Source: Candidatus Krumholzibacteriia bacterium
Lineage (GTDB): Bacteria; Krumholzibacteriota; Krumholzibacteriia; LZORAL124-64-63
Reading direction: 5' to 3'
DNA length: 8,686 nucleotides
Assembly: GCA_029935695.1 (NCBI GenBank)
Contig: JAOZJV010000111.1
Coordinates: forward strand, 293 to 8,978
Positions 1 to 7,229 of the stretch are shown in pieces. Within the stretch, counting starts at the first letter, position 1. Every line of letters starts with the position of its first letter. The position numbers were made by a program, and so were the translations under genes. A model generated the notes under the pieces. It was given only the letters and a program-made list of their open reading frames with translations, did not search any database and was not told the DNA's origin.

Positions 1-202
1 GATCATTCACCTGAACGGTGCCGGCATCGGGCCGCAGTGCCCGGTTCAACAATCGTAACAGAGTGGTTTTTCCCGCCCCGCTGGGACCCAGCAAAGCCAC
101 CGCCTCGCCAGGATCCACTTTCAGGTCCAAACTGTGCAGAACTTTCCTGGGCCCATAGCTGGCCTGAACATCCTCCAGCCGAAAACCCCAACCATGTTTC
201 AC
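1..202 (-). CDS. ABC transporter ATP-binding protein (PhnC-like), N-terminal part only
   Basis: This is the cytoplasmic ATPase of an importer; hydrolysis would drive uptake of the ligand held by the adjacent lipoprotein. The first 67 residues are present. They include the ABC core strand, an A-loop aromatic (Y16 in QASYGPRKVL) and a complete Walker A motif, GPSGAGKTT, at residues 39-47, followed by LLRLLNR. LLRLLN(R/G) after the P-loop is typical of the phosphonate/phosphate-type PhnC group. The Q-loop, signature, Walker B and permease lie beyond the left edge. The start is GTG at 200-202. It overlaps the stop of the binding-protein gene as GTGA, which implies translational coupling and fixes the start. 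ATPase identity is certain, but the substrate is not visible here and must be inferred from the binding protein. Confidence 0.9.
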   Translation of the reverse strand, partial: MKHGWGFRLEDVQASYGPRKVLHSLDLKVDPGEAVALLGPSGAGKTTLLRLLNRALRPDAGTVQVND

Positions 203-1071
203 CGGACCATCCCCAATTCCCGGGCCACCTGGGCGATGCTCTCGAATTCTTCGTTGCTGGCGGGGATTAATTTTTCACGGGGCAGGGCCGAGAGCAGTTT
301 TTTGTCGGTGATATCCGTCAGGGCAGACTGCAGTTTGGTGATGAACCCCGCGCCCATGATAACCTCAAGGTCGGGATGGGCAGTGAAGTTATAATCGGCA
401 TAGGTGGGCGTTTTCCAGATCACTTTGCACACGTTAGAGTCTGTTTTGCCTTCGGCCACACGCTTGTCATAAACCTTGTAATTCACCACACCGCAGGGAA
501 ACCGGCCAGATTCAACCATGGCCACGGTTTTGTCGTGGCTGCCGGAAAAACTGAACCCTTTGGGGAAAAAGTCATCCGGTTGCTTGCCCGTATTCTCTTT
601 GATGTAAAATTCAGGCATCAACCGGCCGCTGGTGCTGCTCTCGCTGCCAAAAGTGAAGGGGAAATCGGCCATGCCTTCAGGAAAAGCATCGCCTCTTTCC
701 AGTCCGGTTTCCTGGTGTGCGATGAAGTAGGAATAATATTGAGGATCCACCGCACCCTGGGCAATGGCCAGAGCACCCGGAACCGCGGCGCGGGCCTGCA
801 CCCCGGTGAGCCCACCAAACCAGGCCAGATGGATATCTCCGGCGCGGAACATTTCCACCGACGCCTGATAATCCCGGCTTGGCACATACTGCACAGGCAC
901 ACCCAGCACATCAGAAAGATGGGCTGTCAGCGGAGCAAACTTTTGCTCAAGCTCAGTCGTATTTTGATCAGGAATGGCCGTGTACCGCAGAATTTTTTCC
1001 GGGTTGTCTCCACTGCTGCAAGAGGCCACGAGCAACAGAGTTACCCAAAGCCCCAAAATTGTTTTCTTCAA
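199..1071 (-). CDS. PhnD-superfamily substrate-binding lipoprotein, putative selenate/oxyanion type
   Basis: Extracytoplasmic ligand-binding component of an ABC importer, 290 aa. The N-terminus is a lipoprotein signal with lipobox VASC and lipidated Cys18. The mature part is a type II periplasmic-binding fold of the phosphate/phosphite/phosphonate (PhnD) superfamily. Recognisable blocks are AIPDQN (32-37), WFGGLTGVQAR (84-94), FGSESSTSGRLMP (141-153) and FSGSHD (175-180). The serine/threonine-rich SESSTSGR loop is the expected anion-binding segment. From memory, the combination AIPDQN, WFGGLTGVQAR and SESSTSGRLMP matches the branch annotated as putative selenate-binding proteins better than the phosphonate binders; this is recollection, not a search. 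The start is TTG (1069-1071), chosen because AGGTGA lies 6 nt upstream and the signal peptide begins directly with MKK. It begins 12 nt after cysS, and its stop overlaps the ATPase start. Confidence 0.88.
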   Translation of the reverse strand: MKKTILGLWVTLLLVASCSSGDNPEKILRYTAIPDQNTTELEQKFAPLTAHLSDVLGVPVQYVPSRDYQASVEMFRAGDIHLAWFGGLTGVQARAAVPGALAIAQGAVDPQYYSYFIAHQETGLERGDAFPEGMADFPFTFGSESSTSGRLMPEFYIKENTGKQPDDFFPKGFSFSGSHDKTVAMVESGRFPCGVVNYKVYDKRVAEGKTDSNVCKVIWKTPTYADYNFTAHPDLEVIMGAGFITKLQSALTDITDKKLLSALPREKLIPASNEEFESIAQVARELGMVR

Positions 1072-1077
1072 TGAAAA

Positions 1078-1083
1078 TCACCT
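1078..1083 (-). promoter_or_regulatory. Ribosome binding site deciding the TTG start of the binding-protein gene
   Basis: The minus strand reads AGGTGA here, immediately after the TAA stop of cysS (1084-1086) and 6 nt before TTG at 1069-1071. Its placement right after the cysS stop suggests that ribosomes finishing cysS re-initiate on this gene. Confidence 0.7.
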
Positions 1084-2679
1084 TTAGATGAATGACCAAA
1101 CCGAACCGTCGGCCCCATCCTGCACCGCCACACCCAACTCCGTCAGCTCATCACGAATGCGGTCTGCGGCAGCCCAGTCTTTTTCCTGACGGGCAGTGAT
1201 CCGCTGGACCAGCAATTCCTCCACTTTACTTGTATCCAAATCGATGCGCCCGGCTTTCAGGTCGCGCCGCTGAACCAGCCAGGCAGCCGGATCCATGCCG
1301 AAGCAGCCCAGAATTTCCGCGACCTCTTTCATGTCATTCACAAAACGATCAATGGTCGCATACCGCAAGGCCTTGTTCACACCTTTGCCTGATGCCAGAA
1401 GGGTGTTGATCTCACTCAATGGCTTGCTCAGCGCGCCCAAAGCCCCGCTGCTGTTCAAGTCGTTGGCCATGTGAGCTACAAAAGCATCCAGCATATCGGC
1501 TACCGGACCTTCAACGGCAACATCCTGAGCGGGCGCTTTGGCGGTCGACAGGAACCGGGAGGCAGCATCCAGGGTGCTGTAAATATAAGCCAGCCGATCG
1601 TCGGCCTCTTCCAGGCTGGGAAAACGCACCTGCTTCTTGAGGATTTCGGCTGTTGTTGCGTGACTGCAGGAATCACACACGGCACGCTCCTGCTGGTCCT
1701 TGTCCAGGATGGCAGAGCAGGCAGGGCATTTTACTTCAAGATCAAAGTTCAAACCGCTGCGATAATGCACCGTCATCAGGAAATAACGCAAAGTCTCGGA
1801 AGGAAAAATGGCTGTCAGTTCGCGAGTGGTAAAAAAGTTGCCCAGACTCTTGGACATCTTCTCTCCCGCAAAATTGATGAAGCCATTGTGCACCCAGTAA
1901 CGGGCGTAGGTGTCCTCGCCGTGGGCACCCTGACTCTGGGCAATTTCATTTTCGTGATGAGGGAAAATCAGGTCCCGCCCACCACCGTGAATATCGAAGC
2001 TGTCGCCCAGATGTTTGGAGCTCATGGCCGAGCACTCAATGTGCCACCCGGGACGACCTTCACCCCAGGGACTGGTCCAGGAAGGTTCGCCGGGTTTGGC
2101 GGCTTTCCAGAGAGCAAAATCCAAAGGTGTTTCCTTGCGCTCGTCCACGTCGATGCGGCTGCCGGCGGCCTCCAGCATTTCATCAACCGAACGTTTGCTC
2201 AACTTGCCGTAACCCTTGAAATCGGGCACCCGGTAATAAACATCACCATCCACATCGTAAGCCAAACCCTTGTCCACCAGCTGTTGCACAAGGGCGATAA
2301 TTTCTTCGATGGTATCGCTGACACGGGGCTCCACATCAGGGTCCACCGCGTTCAGAGAGGTCATATCCTTGTGGTATTCCTCGGTGAAACGAATGGCCAG
2401 TTCCGCCGGTGTGACACCGTGCTCGGCGCTGCGGGAAATGATCTTGTCATCAATATCCGTGACGTTGCGCACGTACTTCACCTCGTACCCCTGGTGTCGC
2501 AGAAAACGCACCATCAGATCGGGCACAACCGCTGCCCTCGCATTACCCAGATGAGTGTAGTCGTACACCGTGGGGCCACAGCAATAGATGCCGCATTTGC
2601 CGGGTTCCAGGGTTTCCAGCTTCTCTTTGGAGCCGGTCAGGGTGTTGTACAGGACGATGGTGGCAGTATTGTCGGACAT
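1084..2679 (-). CDS. cysS: Cysteinyl-tRNA synthetase with a four-cysteine insertion
   Basis: Class I synthetase that charges tRNA-Cys in the cytoplasm; 531 aa from the chosen start. Visible motifs are the HIGH variant HLGN (43-46) in CGPTVYDYTHLGNAR, the catalytic zinc ligands Cys34, Cys216, His241 and Glu245 (in CCGPTVYD, ECSAMS and PHHENE), and KMSKS (274-278). The C-terminal helical DALR and anticodon-binding region ends in SVWSFI. The protein is about 70 residues longer than the 461-aa E. coli enzyme. Much of the excess is an insertion between SGLNFD and the DALR helices that contains CPAC and CDSC (Cys318, 321, 335, 338), resembling a zinc ribbon. The start ATG (2677-2679) has GAGGA 8 nt upstream; an in-frame GTG six codons earlier (2697) is possible but lacks a clear ribosome site. 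It is followed after 12 nt by the binding-protein gene. Confidence 0.97.
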   Translation of the reverse strand: MSDNTATIVLYNTLTGSKEKLETLEPGKCGIYCCGPTVYDYTHLGNARAAVVPDLMVRFLRHQGYEVKYVRNVTDIDDKIISRSAEHGVTPAELAIRFTEEYHKDMTSLNAVDPDVEPRVSDTIEEIIALVQQLVDKGLAYDVDGDVYYRVPDFKGYGKLSKRSVDEMLEAAGSRIDVDERKETPLDFALWKAAKPGEPSWTSPWGEGRPGWHIECSAMSSKHLGDSFDIHGGGRDLIFPHHENEIAQSQGAHGEDTYARYWVHNGFINFAGEKMSKSLGNFFTTRELTAIFPSETLRYFLMTVHYRSGLNFDLEVKCPACSAILDKDQQERAVCDSCSHATTAEILKKQVRFPSLEEADDRLAYIYSTLDAASRFLSTAKAPAQDVAVEGPVADMLDAFVAHMANDLNSSGALGALSKPLSEINTLLASGKGVNKALRYATIDRFVNDMKEVAEILGCFGMDPAAWLVQRRDLKAGRIDLDTSKVEELLVQRITARQEKDWAAADRIRDELTELGVAVQDGADGSVWSFI

Positions 2680-2804
2680 GATTCCAATCCTCATCACGGT
2701 TTGAAGGCGAAAAACTTCCTCCGAATCTAATCACAGGTGGAGCATCCAACCAGTTGTTTCAGCAGATGACGGGTAACAATAACCAGAAAGGCCAGATTTC
2801 AAAC
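2680..2804 (-). other. Intergenic leader upstream of cysS
   Basis: This 125-nt gap separates the TPR-like gene from cysS and is the only sizeable gap in the left minus-strand run, so a cysS promoter may lie here. I see no convincing -35/-10 pair and no hairpin followed by a T run. One weak bulged hairpin (GGTTGGA-TGC-TCCACC on the minus strand, about 2736-2751) is present. T-box features, which regulate cysS in many Firmicutes, are absent. Confidence 0.35.
2688..2692 (-). promoter_or_regulatory. Ribosome binding site of cysS
   Basis: GAGGA on the minus strand, 8 nt before ATG at 2677-2679. It argues for the internal ATG rather than the in-frame GTG at 2695-2697, which would place this site inside the coding region. 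Confidence 0.55.
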
Positions 2805-3602
2805 TCACTGGTTCGTCTGGGCCATGGCTTGGGCCTCGTCAAGATAAACCAACCCTTCTTCGCATTCACCCATGGCGCAAAGAGCCTCTCCCAGAGCCTG
2901 CAAGGCGTGGATTTGCCCTTTCCGATATTCTGCGTGGCGATAGTATTGCAAGGCAGCTTCCAGCCAGTAGAGAACATCATCCGGGTTATCGACAGCGTGG
3001 CTGATGTCCGAAAGGGCCAGCGCAGCCATGGCAGCCCAGCGATGGGTTTCCAAACGGCGAGACAGTTTGATGGTAGCCTGAAGGTCGTCCTCAGCCTTTT
3101 CAACCTGATTGAGATGAGCGTAAGCACGCCCCCGATTGAGCTGCCCGAAACATCTGGAGGCGAAACGCTTCTCGGTAATAGCCTGGTCCATGGCCAGGTT
3201 CAGCATGGCTTCCGCTTCTGCGGCAGCATCCAGCTCCAGTTTGCAGACACCCAGAAATAATCGGATGTAAAGCTGGTCGGCATCGGAAGCTGCATCCTTC
3301 ATTGGGTTAAGGATCTCTTCGGCGAGTTTGAAATCGCCACCTTCAAAAGCACGGGCGGCTATGCTCACCGGGTCGTTGGCTGAAGGTTCGGCCTGGACGC
3401 GAACTTCTGCCGCCGCCAAAACCCAGCGAGAAAGGAAATCATTTTGATGGAGAGTGCGCGCGCGGGCCTCCTCGGGGCGGTCCCGCTCTAAATATATCCA
3501 CGACTGCTCATTGTCCGGCACAGCCCCAGCCGGCTGGGTAAAAATCAACAGCAGGGTTGCCGTCAGAATAAGTGAGCACCCAAAACCAACAGAGCATTTC
3601 AT
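2805..3602 (-). CDS. Secreted TPR-like repeat protein of unknown function
   Basis: I do not recognise a specific family. The 265-aa product starts with a Sec-type signal peptide: a hydrophobic stretch at about residues 9-22 (SLILTATLLLIF), then QPAGA|VP as a likely signal peptidase I site. The remainder is almost wholly helical and shows TPR-like spacing. The clearest repeats are at about 151-184 (FGQLNRGRAYAHLNQVEKAEDDL), 190-223 (AALALSDISHAVDNPDDVLYWLEAAL) and 229-262 (ALQALGEALCAMGECEEGLVYLDEA); a degenerate pair lies at about 80-140. Such repeats usually mediate protein contacts; a periplasmic adaptor role is inference. ATG at 3600-3602 is chosen because AGAGG lies 6 nt upstream; an in-frame TTG two codons earlier is less likely. 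The gene follows the acylase by 9 nt, so the two are probably translated together and could act together. Confidence 0.72.
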   Translation of the reverse strand: MKCSVGFGCSLILTATLLLIFTQPAGAVPDNEQSWIYLERDRPEEARARTLHQNDFLSRWVLAAAEVRVQAEPSANDPVSIAARAFEGGDFKLAEEILNPMKDAASDADQLYIRLFLGVCKLELDAAAEAEAMLNLAMDQAITEKRFASRCFGQLNRGRAYAHLNQVEKAEDDLQATIKLSRRLETHRWAAMAALALSDISHAVDNPDDVLYWLEAALQYYRHAEYRKGQIHALQALGEALCAMGECEEGLVYLDEAQAMAQTNQ

Positions 3603-3608
3603 CAGCAA

Positions 3609-3613
3609 CCTCT
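3609..3613 (-). promoter_or_regulatory. Ribosome binding site overlapping the acylase stop codon
   Basis: AGAGG on the minus strand is formed partly by the TAG stop of the acylase (3612-3614), giving TAGAGG, and sits 6 nt before the ATG of the TPR-like gene. This arrangement favours translational coupling of the two genes. Confidence 0.6.
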
Positions 3614-6026
3614 ATCTCTTTTCGATTGCAGGCAAAAGTTCCAGTTGATGCAGCGCAGGTCCGGGCAACAACGGCGTTGGTTTTCCTTCAACCCAGTCTT
3701 CATGCCCGGCTAAAAAGAAAGGTGAAAGAGGATGGCCGCTCTGGCCCCCTGGCATGTGCAGAATGCCTTGCTCTTCCCGACCCGGAGAAACCACCAGTCG
3801 CTCGCTGGCCCCGCTGCGAATGTGCTGCACCCGGGGCATGAAAGAATCACCCGGCAAGGACATAGCCGGCACAGCCAGAAAACGGGACAGCCAGGGAGCC
3901 AGCTGGGTGAAAGGGTGAGCGATCTGAACAGTGTTGCGATTTCCCCAGGTAAACTCCGGCAGGGTTCGGTCATCTGCTGTGGCCCCTTCCATCACCTTGT
4001 CTACTGCCTGGAGCATGAAATCATCCCAATCTTTATTCCAGGGAGGTAAAAAATTGTCCGGCCTGGCAGTGATGAGTTCCCAGGTCACCGCATGACGATA
4101 CGACAGCATTCTGACTCTGAAATTCTGGTTTTTTTCTTCACAGGAAGCAGTCAGAAAATCGTACACACCATTGATGCATTGGTAGGCAAAACTGCGCACC
4201 AGGCGGTAGGACACAGATTCAACATCGGCGTGGCCGGACCAGTTGTCGCGCACCTCAAGGAGAAATTTATAACGCGGAGAATCTTCACGTGGGTCATCCT
4301 GCTGAACAACCTGCAAAATCAGGTCCCGCCAGGAGTTCAAAAAAATGGCGCGGTCATCCAGCTGCACAGCCAGCATGTCCTTTTCCACCGGACGATCAAG
4401 AGCCCGCAAATCATCCCTGATCTGGTGAGCCCGAGCACCCAACCCATACCCGCCGTCGCCAATCTTCTGCAAATCTTCACCTGCGCTCACACGGTTATTG
4501 GCTGACCACAGCCGACCTTCGGCCGGGTCCACCATACGGGGTTGGTCTTCATAATTGTAATAACCGTCCCAGCCATGGGTGCCATCGGCCCAGGACACAG
4601 GCAATCGGCCATCCCAACCCACCCGGCGGGGAATGTACCCGGTAATGGTCCAGGCAATACGGCCCTTGACATCGGCCATGACAATATTTTGCTGGGGCAT
4701 GCCAACGGACCCAGCCCTGGCAACTCCCTCATCAATATTATTAACCGTTTCCATGAGACCCAGATTGCCAAATACAGTTTCGGGGTCGTGAGCGGTCCAG
4801 CGCAAGACGAGACTCTGACCCGCGGTGTCAGTGGTCCAGATGGGGCCCCAGATGGTTTCTTCCACCCAAAGGGAATCTGGTTCGGAATCGGCCACCTGGA
4901 TGAGTTCAAGGGTCCGCTCAATGTGCTGCTTACCACCAGGAGTGTTGTAAAGAGAGGAATCATTCGGATCCAACTCGAGCTTGATCAAGTCCACCCAGTC
5001 GCCATAGCTGTTGGTGAACCCCCAGGCCACCTGGCCATTGCTGCCGGACACGATGTAGGGCAAACCCGGCAGGGTGACCCCAACCACAGAGTGGGCTTGA
5101 TGGCCTTCGGACCAATTCAAGCGGGCCCGGTACCAGATATTGGGCAACCCGTGCCCCAGATGCATGTCGTTGGCCAGCAATGCTCCGCCGTGGCCGGTTA
5201 GATGGCCGGCGATGGCCCAGTTGTTACTGCCTGCTGTATCCTGGTGAGGCGGCTGATGAATTGCCTGATGAATTTCCTGGTAGGTTTTGCCATCAAAACT
5301 CCAATGGCGCGCATCAAAACCGGCAGAATCGGGTACCACAATTCCGGGCACCGTATCGACCTGCATGGGAGCATTCCAACTGTTGCTGCGCGGTATTAAA
5401 AACGCGGCTAATTCCGCGGGCAGGGTATCGCGCAGGATATTGTTGGATTCTTCGGTGTAGGCCGTGGATAAACTCAGGTCCAGGAACATGGCATAAAGCG
5501 TGAGCACAGTGTCGGCAGGACGCCAGGGTTCGGGCTTTTGACGCAGTAAAAAATATTCAAATGGACGTGATTTCAAATCATCCAGGCCGGCGTTGACCCC
5601 GGCAGTGTAGGCCAGAAGGATATCCCGTTCATGCCCGACAGTTGCCCCCGCAACAATTTCAGCCCGATGCCTGAAACGATGGCGCCGAACATCCCGGTCG
5701 GCCGCCAACAAAGGCGCCCCCAGCAGAGCAGCCAGTTCACCTGAAGCAGAGCGCCGCTGCAAATCCATCTGAAAAAACCGGTCCTGGGCGTGCAGATAAC
5801 CCAGGGCGCGGGCGGCATCCAATCGGTTTTGGGCCTGCACATCGGGAACACCCAGGGCATCCCGGCTCACGGTGATACGATGGGACAAACCTGCCAACTC
5901 CACCTGACCATCCAGCCGGGCCCGGCTGCCACGCAAAACCATGGATCCCACCAGGAAAGCCACCAGGACCAGACCCAATACCGAAACGAGGATTATCAAA
6001 GAGATGCGGCGCAGACGACGAATCAC
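3612..6026 (-). CDS. Penicillin acylase family Ntn-hydrolase, membrane-anchored
   Basis: An 804-aa precursor of the penicillin amidase family, whose members hydrolyse amide bonds in beta-lactams, acyl-homoserine lactones or other acylated amines. Residues 8-30 form one transmembrane anchor after an Arg-rich start, so the enzyme body should be periplasmic. The alpha-chain signature YLHAQDRFFQMDLQRRS is at 77-93. Autocleavage would occur at Gly266|Ser267 in TAGSNNWAIAG; Ser267 becomes the N-terminal nucleophile of the beta chain. Beta-chain family blocks follow: LANDMHLGHGLPNIWY (284-299), GLPYIVSGSNGQVAWGFTN (321-339), an Asn pair in SANNR (510-511) fitting the oxyanion-hole Asn, and the C-terminal GGQSGHPLSPFF (760-771). 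All expected catalytic elements appear intact. The start is GTG (6024-6026), supported by GGGAG 7 nt upstream. It lies 51 nt after meaB and 9 nt before the TPR-like gene. The true substrate cannot be read from the sequence. Confidence 0.94.
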   Translation of the reverse strand: MIRRLRRISLIILVSVLGLVLVAFLVGSMVLRGSRARLDGQVELAGLSHRITVSRDALGVPDVQAQNRLDAARALGYLHAQDRFFQMDLQRRSASGELAALLGAPLLAADRDVRRHRFRHRAEIVAGATVGHERDILLAYTAGVNAGLDDLKSRPFEYFLLRQKPEPWRPADTVLTLYAMFLDLSLSTAYTEESNNILRDTLPAELAAFLIPRSNSWNAPMQVDTVPGIVVPDSAGFDARHWSFDGKTYQEIHQAIHQPPHQDTAGSNNWAIAGHLTGHGGALLANDMHLGHGLPNIWYRARLNWSEGHQAHSVVGVTLPGLPYIVSGSNGQVAWGFTNSYGDWVDLIKLELDPNDSSLYNTPGGKQHIERTLELIQVADSEPDSLWVEETIWGPIWTTDTAGQSLVLRWTAHDPETVFGNLGLMETVNNIDEGVARAGSVGMPQQNIVMADVKGRIAWTITGYIPRRVGWDGRLPVSWADGTHGWDGYYNYEDQPRMVDPAEGRLWSANNRVSAGEDLQKIGDGGYGLGARAHQIRDDLRALDRPVEKDMLAVQLDDRAIFLNSWRDLILQVVQQDDPREDSPRYKFLLEVRDNWSGHADVESVSYRLVRSFAYQCINGVYDFLTASCEEKNQNFRVRMLSYRHAVTWELITARPDNFLPPWNKDWDDFMLQAVDKVMEGATADDRTLPEFTWGNRNTVQIAHPFTQLAPWLSRFLAVPAMSLPGDSFMPRVQHIRSGASERLVVSPGREEQGILHMPGGQSGHPLSPFFLAGHEDWVEGKPTPLLPGPALHQLELLPAIEKR

Positions 6027-6033
6027 GGTGTGT

Positions 6034-6038
6034 CTCCC
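6034..6038 (-). promoter_or_regulatory. Ribosome binding site of the acylase GTG start
   Basis: GGGAG on the minus strand, 7 nt before GTG at 6024-6026. It decides the start, since the mature family homology begins only after the membrane anchor. Confidence 0.6.
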
Positions 6039-6041
6039 TGA

Positions 6042-6057
6042 GCAGCAATAATGCTGC
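6042..6057 (-). other. Short inverted repeat between meaB and the acylase
   Basis: GCAGCA-ATAA-TGCTGC is a perfect 6-bp stem with a 4-nt loop. On the minus-strand transcript it forms just before the acylase ribosome binding site (3 nt separate them). It has no T run, so it is not a standard intrinsic terminator; a role in mRNA processing or stability between the two genes is possible, and chance is also possible. Confidence 0.4.
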
Positions 6058-6077
6058 GGATCATTCCAAACCTGGTG

Positions 6078-7229
6078 TTATTTCTTTGAGAAAGCATCCA
6101 ACAGCAACCGTGCGGCCGTGGTGGCGGGAATTTCACCCCTGGAAACCTGATCCTCCAGCCCGGGCATCTGCTTCTTCACCTCAGGATTTGCCCCGAACAG
6201 ATCAGACAAACCCTCACGCACCAGATCATGTAGCCACTGCCGCTCCTGGTCCATCCGGCGGCGATCATGCACGCCCGAAGCACGGGTCAGTTCATCAAAT
6301 TTACAAACCACCGACCAGATGGAATCGATGCCTTCACCTTTCAGAGCGGAGGAAACAAAAGCCCGGGTTTGCCAGCCTTCAGTGGCCGGACGCAGATAGT
6401 GAAGCACCCGTTCAAATTCCGATCTGGCACTTAATGCGGCCTGCCGCCCTGCACCATCGGCCTTGTTAATGAGGATGGCGTCGGCAATTTCAACCACGCC
6501 TTTTTTGATTCCCTGCAGCTCGTCCCCCGCGCCGGAAATAAGAATGAGCAGGAAGAAATCCACCATGCTGCGCACCAGAATCTCACTCTGGCCCACGCCC
6601 ACGGTCTCCACCAGAATCACATCGTAACCCGCCGCTTCGAAAAGCATCATCGTTTCACGGGTTTTGCGCGCCACACCACCAAGAGTTCCGCTGCTCGGCG
6701 AAGGTCTGATGAAAGCGTTGGGGTCGGCTGCCAGCTTTTCCATGCGTGTTTTATCACCCAGGATGCTGCCACCGGTTAAACTGCTGGACGGATCCACCGC
6801 CAGCACCGCCACGTTGTGCCCCTGGGCCGTCAAAGTGGTGCCAAGAGATTCGATGAAAGTACTTTTGCCTGCTCCGGGAACGCCGGTAATACCCACGCGT
6901 TTGGCAGGTTTGCGATGGGGCAGCACAGCAGTCAGAACTTCCTGGGCCAATTTTTGATGCGCCGAAGAGCCTGACTCAACCAGAGTGATGGCCCGGGCCA
7001 GAAGCACCCGATCGCCAGACAGGACACCATCAACGTATTGCTCCACGGAAAGCAACCGGCGCCTATTTCCATTCTGCTGAGCCATCGGAGTGCCATCAGC
7101 CAAACCGTCATGGCTGGCATCAACACCCGGCCGCACATTCAGAGCGGAAGGTTTGTTCTTTTTAGAGCTGTTATCTGGCATAATCCATCCGTCATGAAGA
7201 TCTGTTGTGATCTGTTTGTTTCCCATCAT
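6078..7229 (-). CDS. meaB: MeaB-type G3E-family GTPase (methylmalonyl-CoA mutase chaperone)
   Basis: P-loop GTPase of the MeaB/ArgK group, which gates cobalamin loading and protects adenosylcobalamin-dependent acyl-CoA mutases such as methylmalonyl-CoA mutase. Visible motifs are Walker A GVPGAGKST (116-124), VDPSSSLTGGSILGDKTRM (145-163), RPSPSSGTLGG (175-185), ETVGVGQSE (208-216) with its switch glycine, and the guanine-specificity NKAD (255-258). A C-terminal helical dimerisation arm follows. The family core begins at about residue 60 (LSVEQYVDGVLSGDRVLLARAITLVES), so some 58 residues form a polar, low-complexity N-terminal extension. The start is uncertain: ATG at 7229 or 7226 lacks a clear ribosome site, ATG at 7181 (residue 17) has a weak GGATGG ahead, and residue 49 is also Met. 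No mutase gene is in the window. The acylase follows after 51 nt. The gene is divergent from the sigma factor. Confidence 0.95.
   Translation of the reverse strand: MMGNKQITTDLHDGWIMPDNSSKKNKPSALNVRPGVDASHDGLADGTPMAQQNGNRRRLLSVEQYVDGVLSGDRVLLARAITLVESGSSAHQKLAQEVLTAVLPHRKPAKRVGITGVPGAGKSTFIESLGTTLTAQGHNVAVLAVDPSSSLTGGSILGDKTRMEKLAADPNAFIRPSPSSGTLGGVARKTRETMMLFEAAGYDVILVETVGVGQSEILVRSMVDFFLLILISGAGDELQGIKKGVVEIADAILINKADGAGRQAALSARSEFERVLHYLRPATEGWQTRAFVSSALKGEGIDSIWSVVCKFDELTRASGVHDRRRMDQERQWLHDLVREGLSDLFGANPEVKKQMPGLEDQVSRGEIPATTAARLLLDAFSKK

Noticed and set aside
376..1074. Plus-strand open frame (232 codons) opposite the binding-protein gene
   Set aside because: Antisense to a gene with a clear lipobox and family motifs; its translation shows no domain or export signal.
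1471..2730. Long plus-strand open frame (419 codons) opposite cysS
   Set aside because: It lies antisense to an unambiguous CysRS with intact motifs, has no recognisable domain and arises from codon bias on the other strand.
2680..2804. T-box riboswitch or attenuator ahead of cysS
   Set aside because: The gap is only 125 nt, with no T-box consensus and no terminator/antiterminator pair with a T run.
6042..6057. Intrinsic terminator after meaB
   Set aside because: The hairpin stem is only 6 bp and no T run follows on the minus strand, so termination is not supported.
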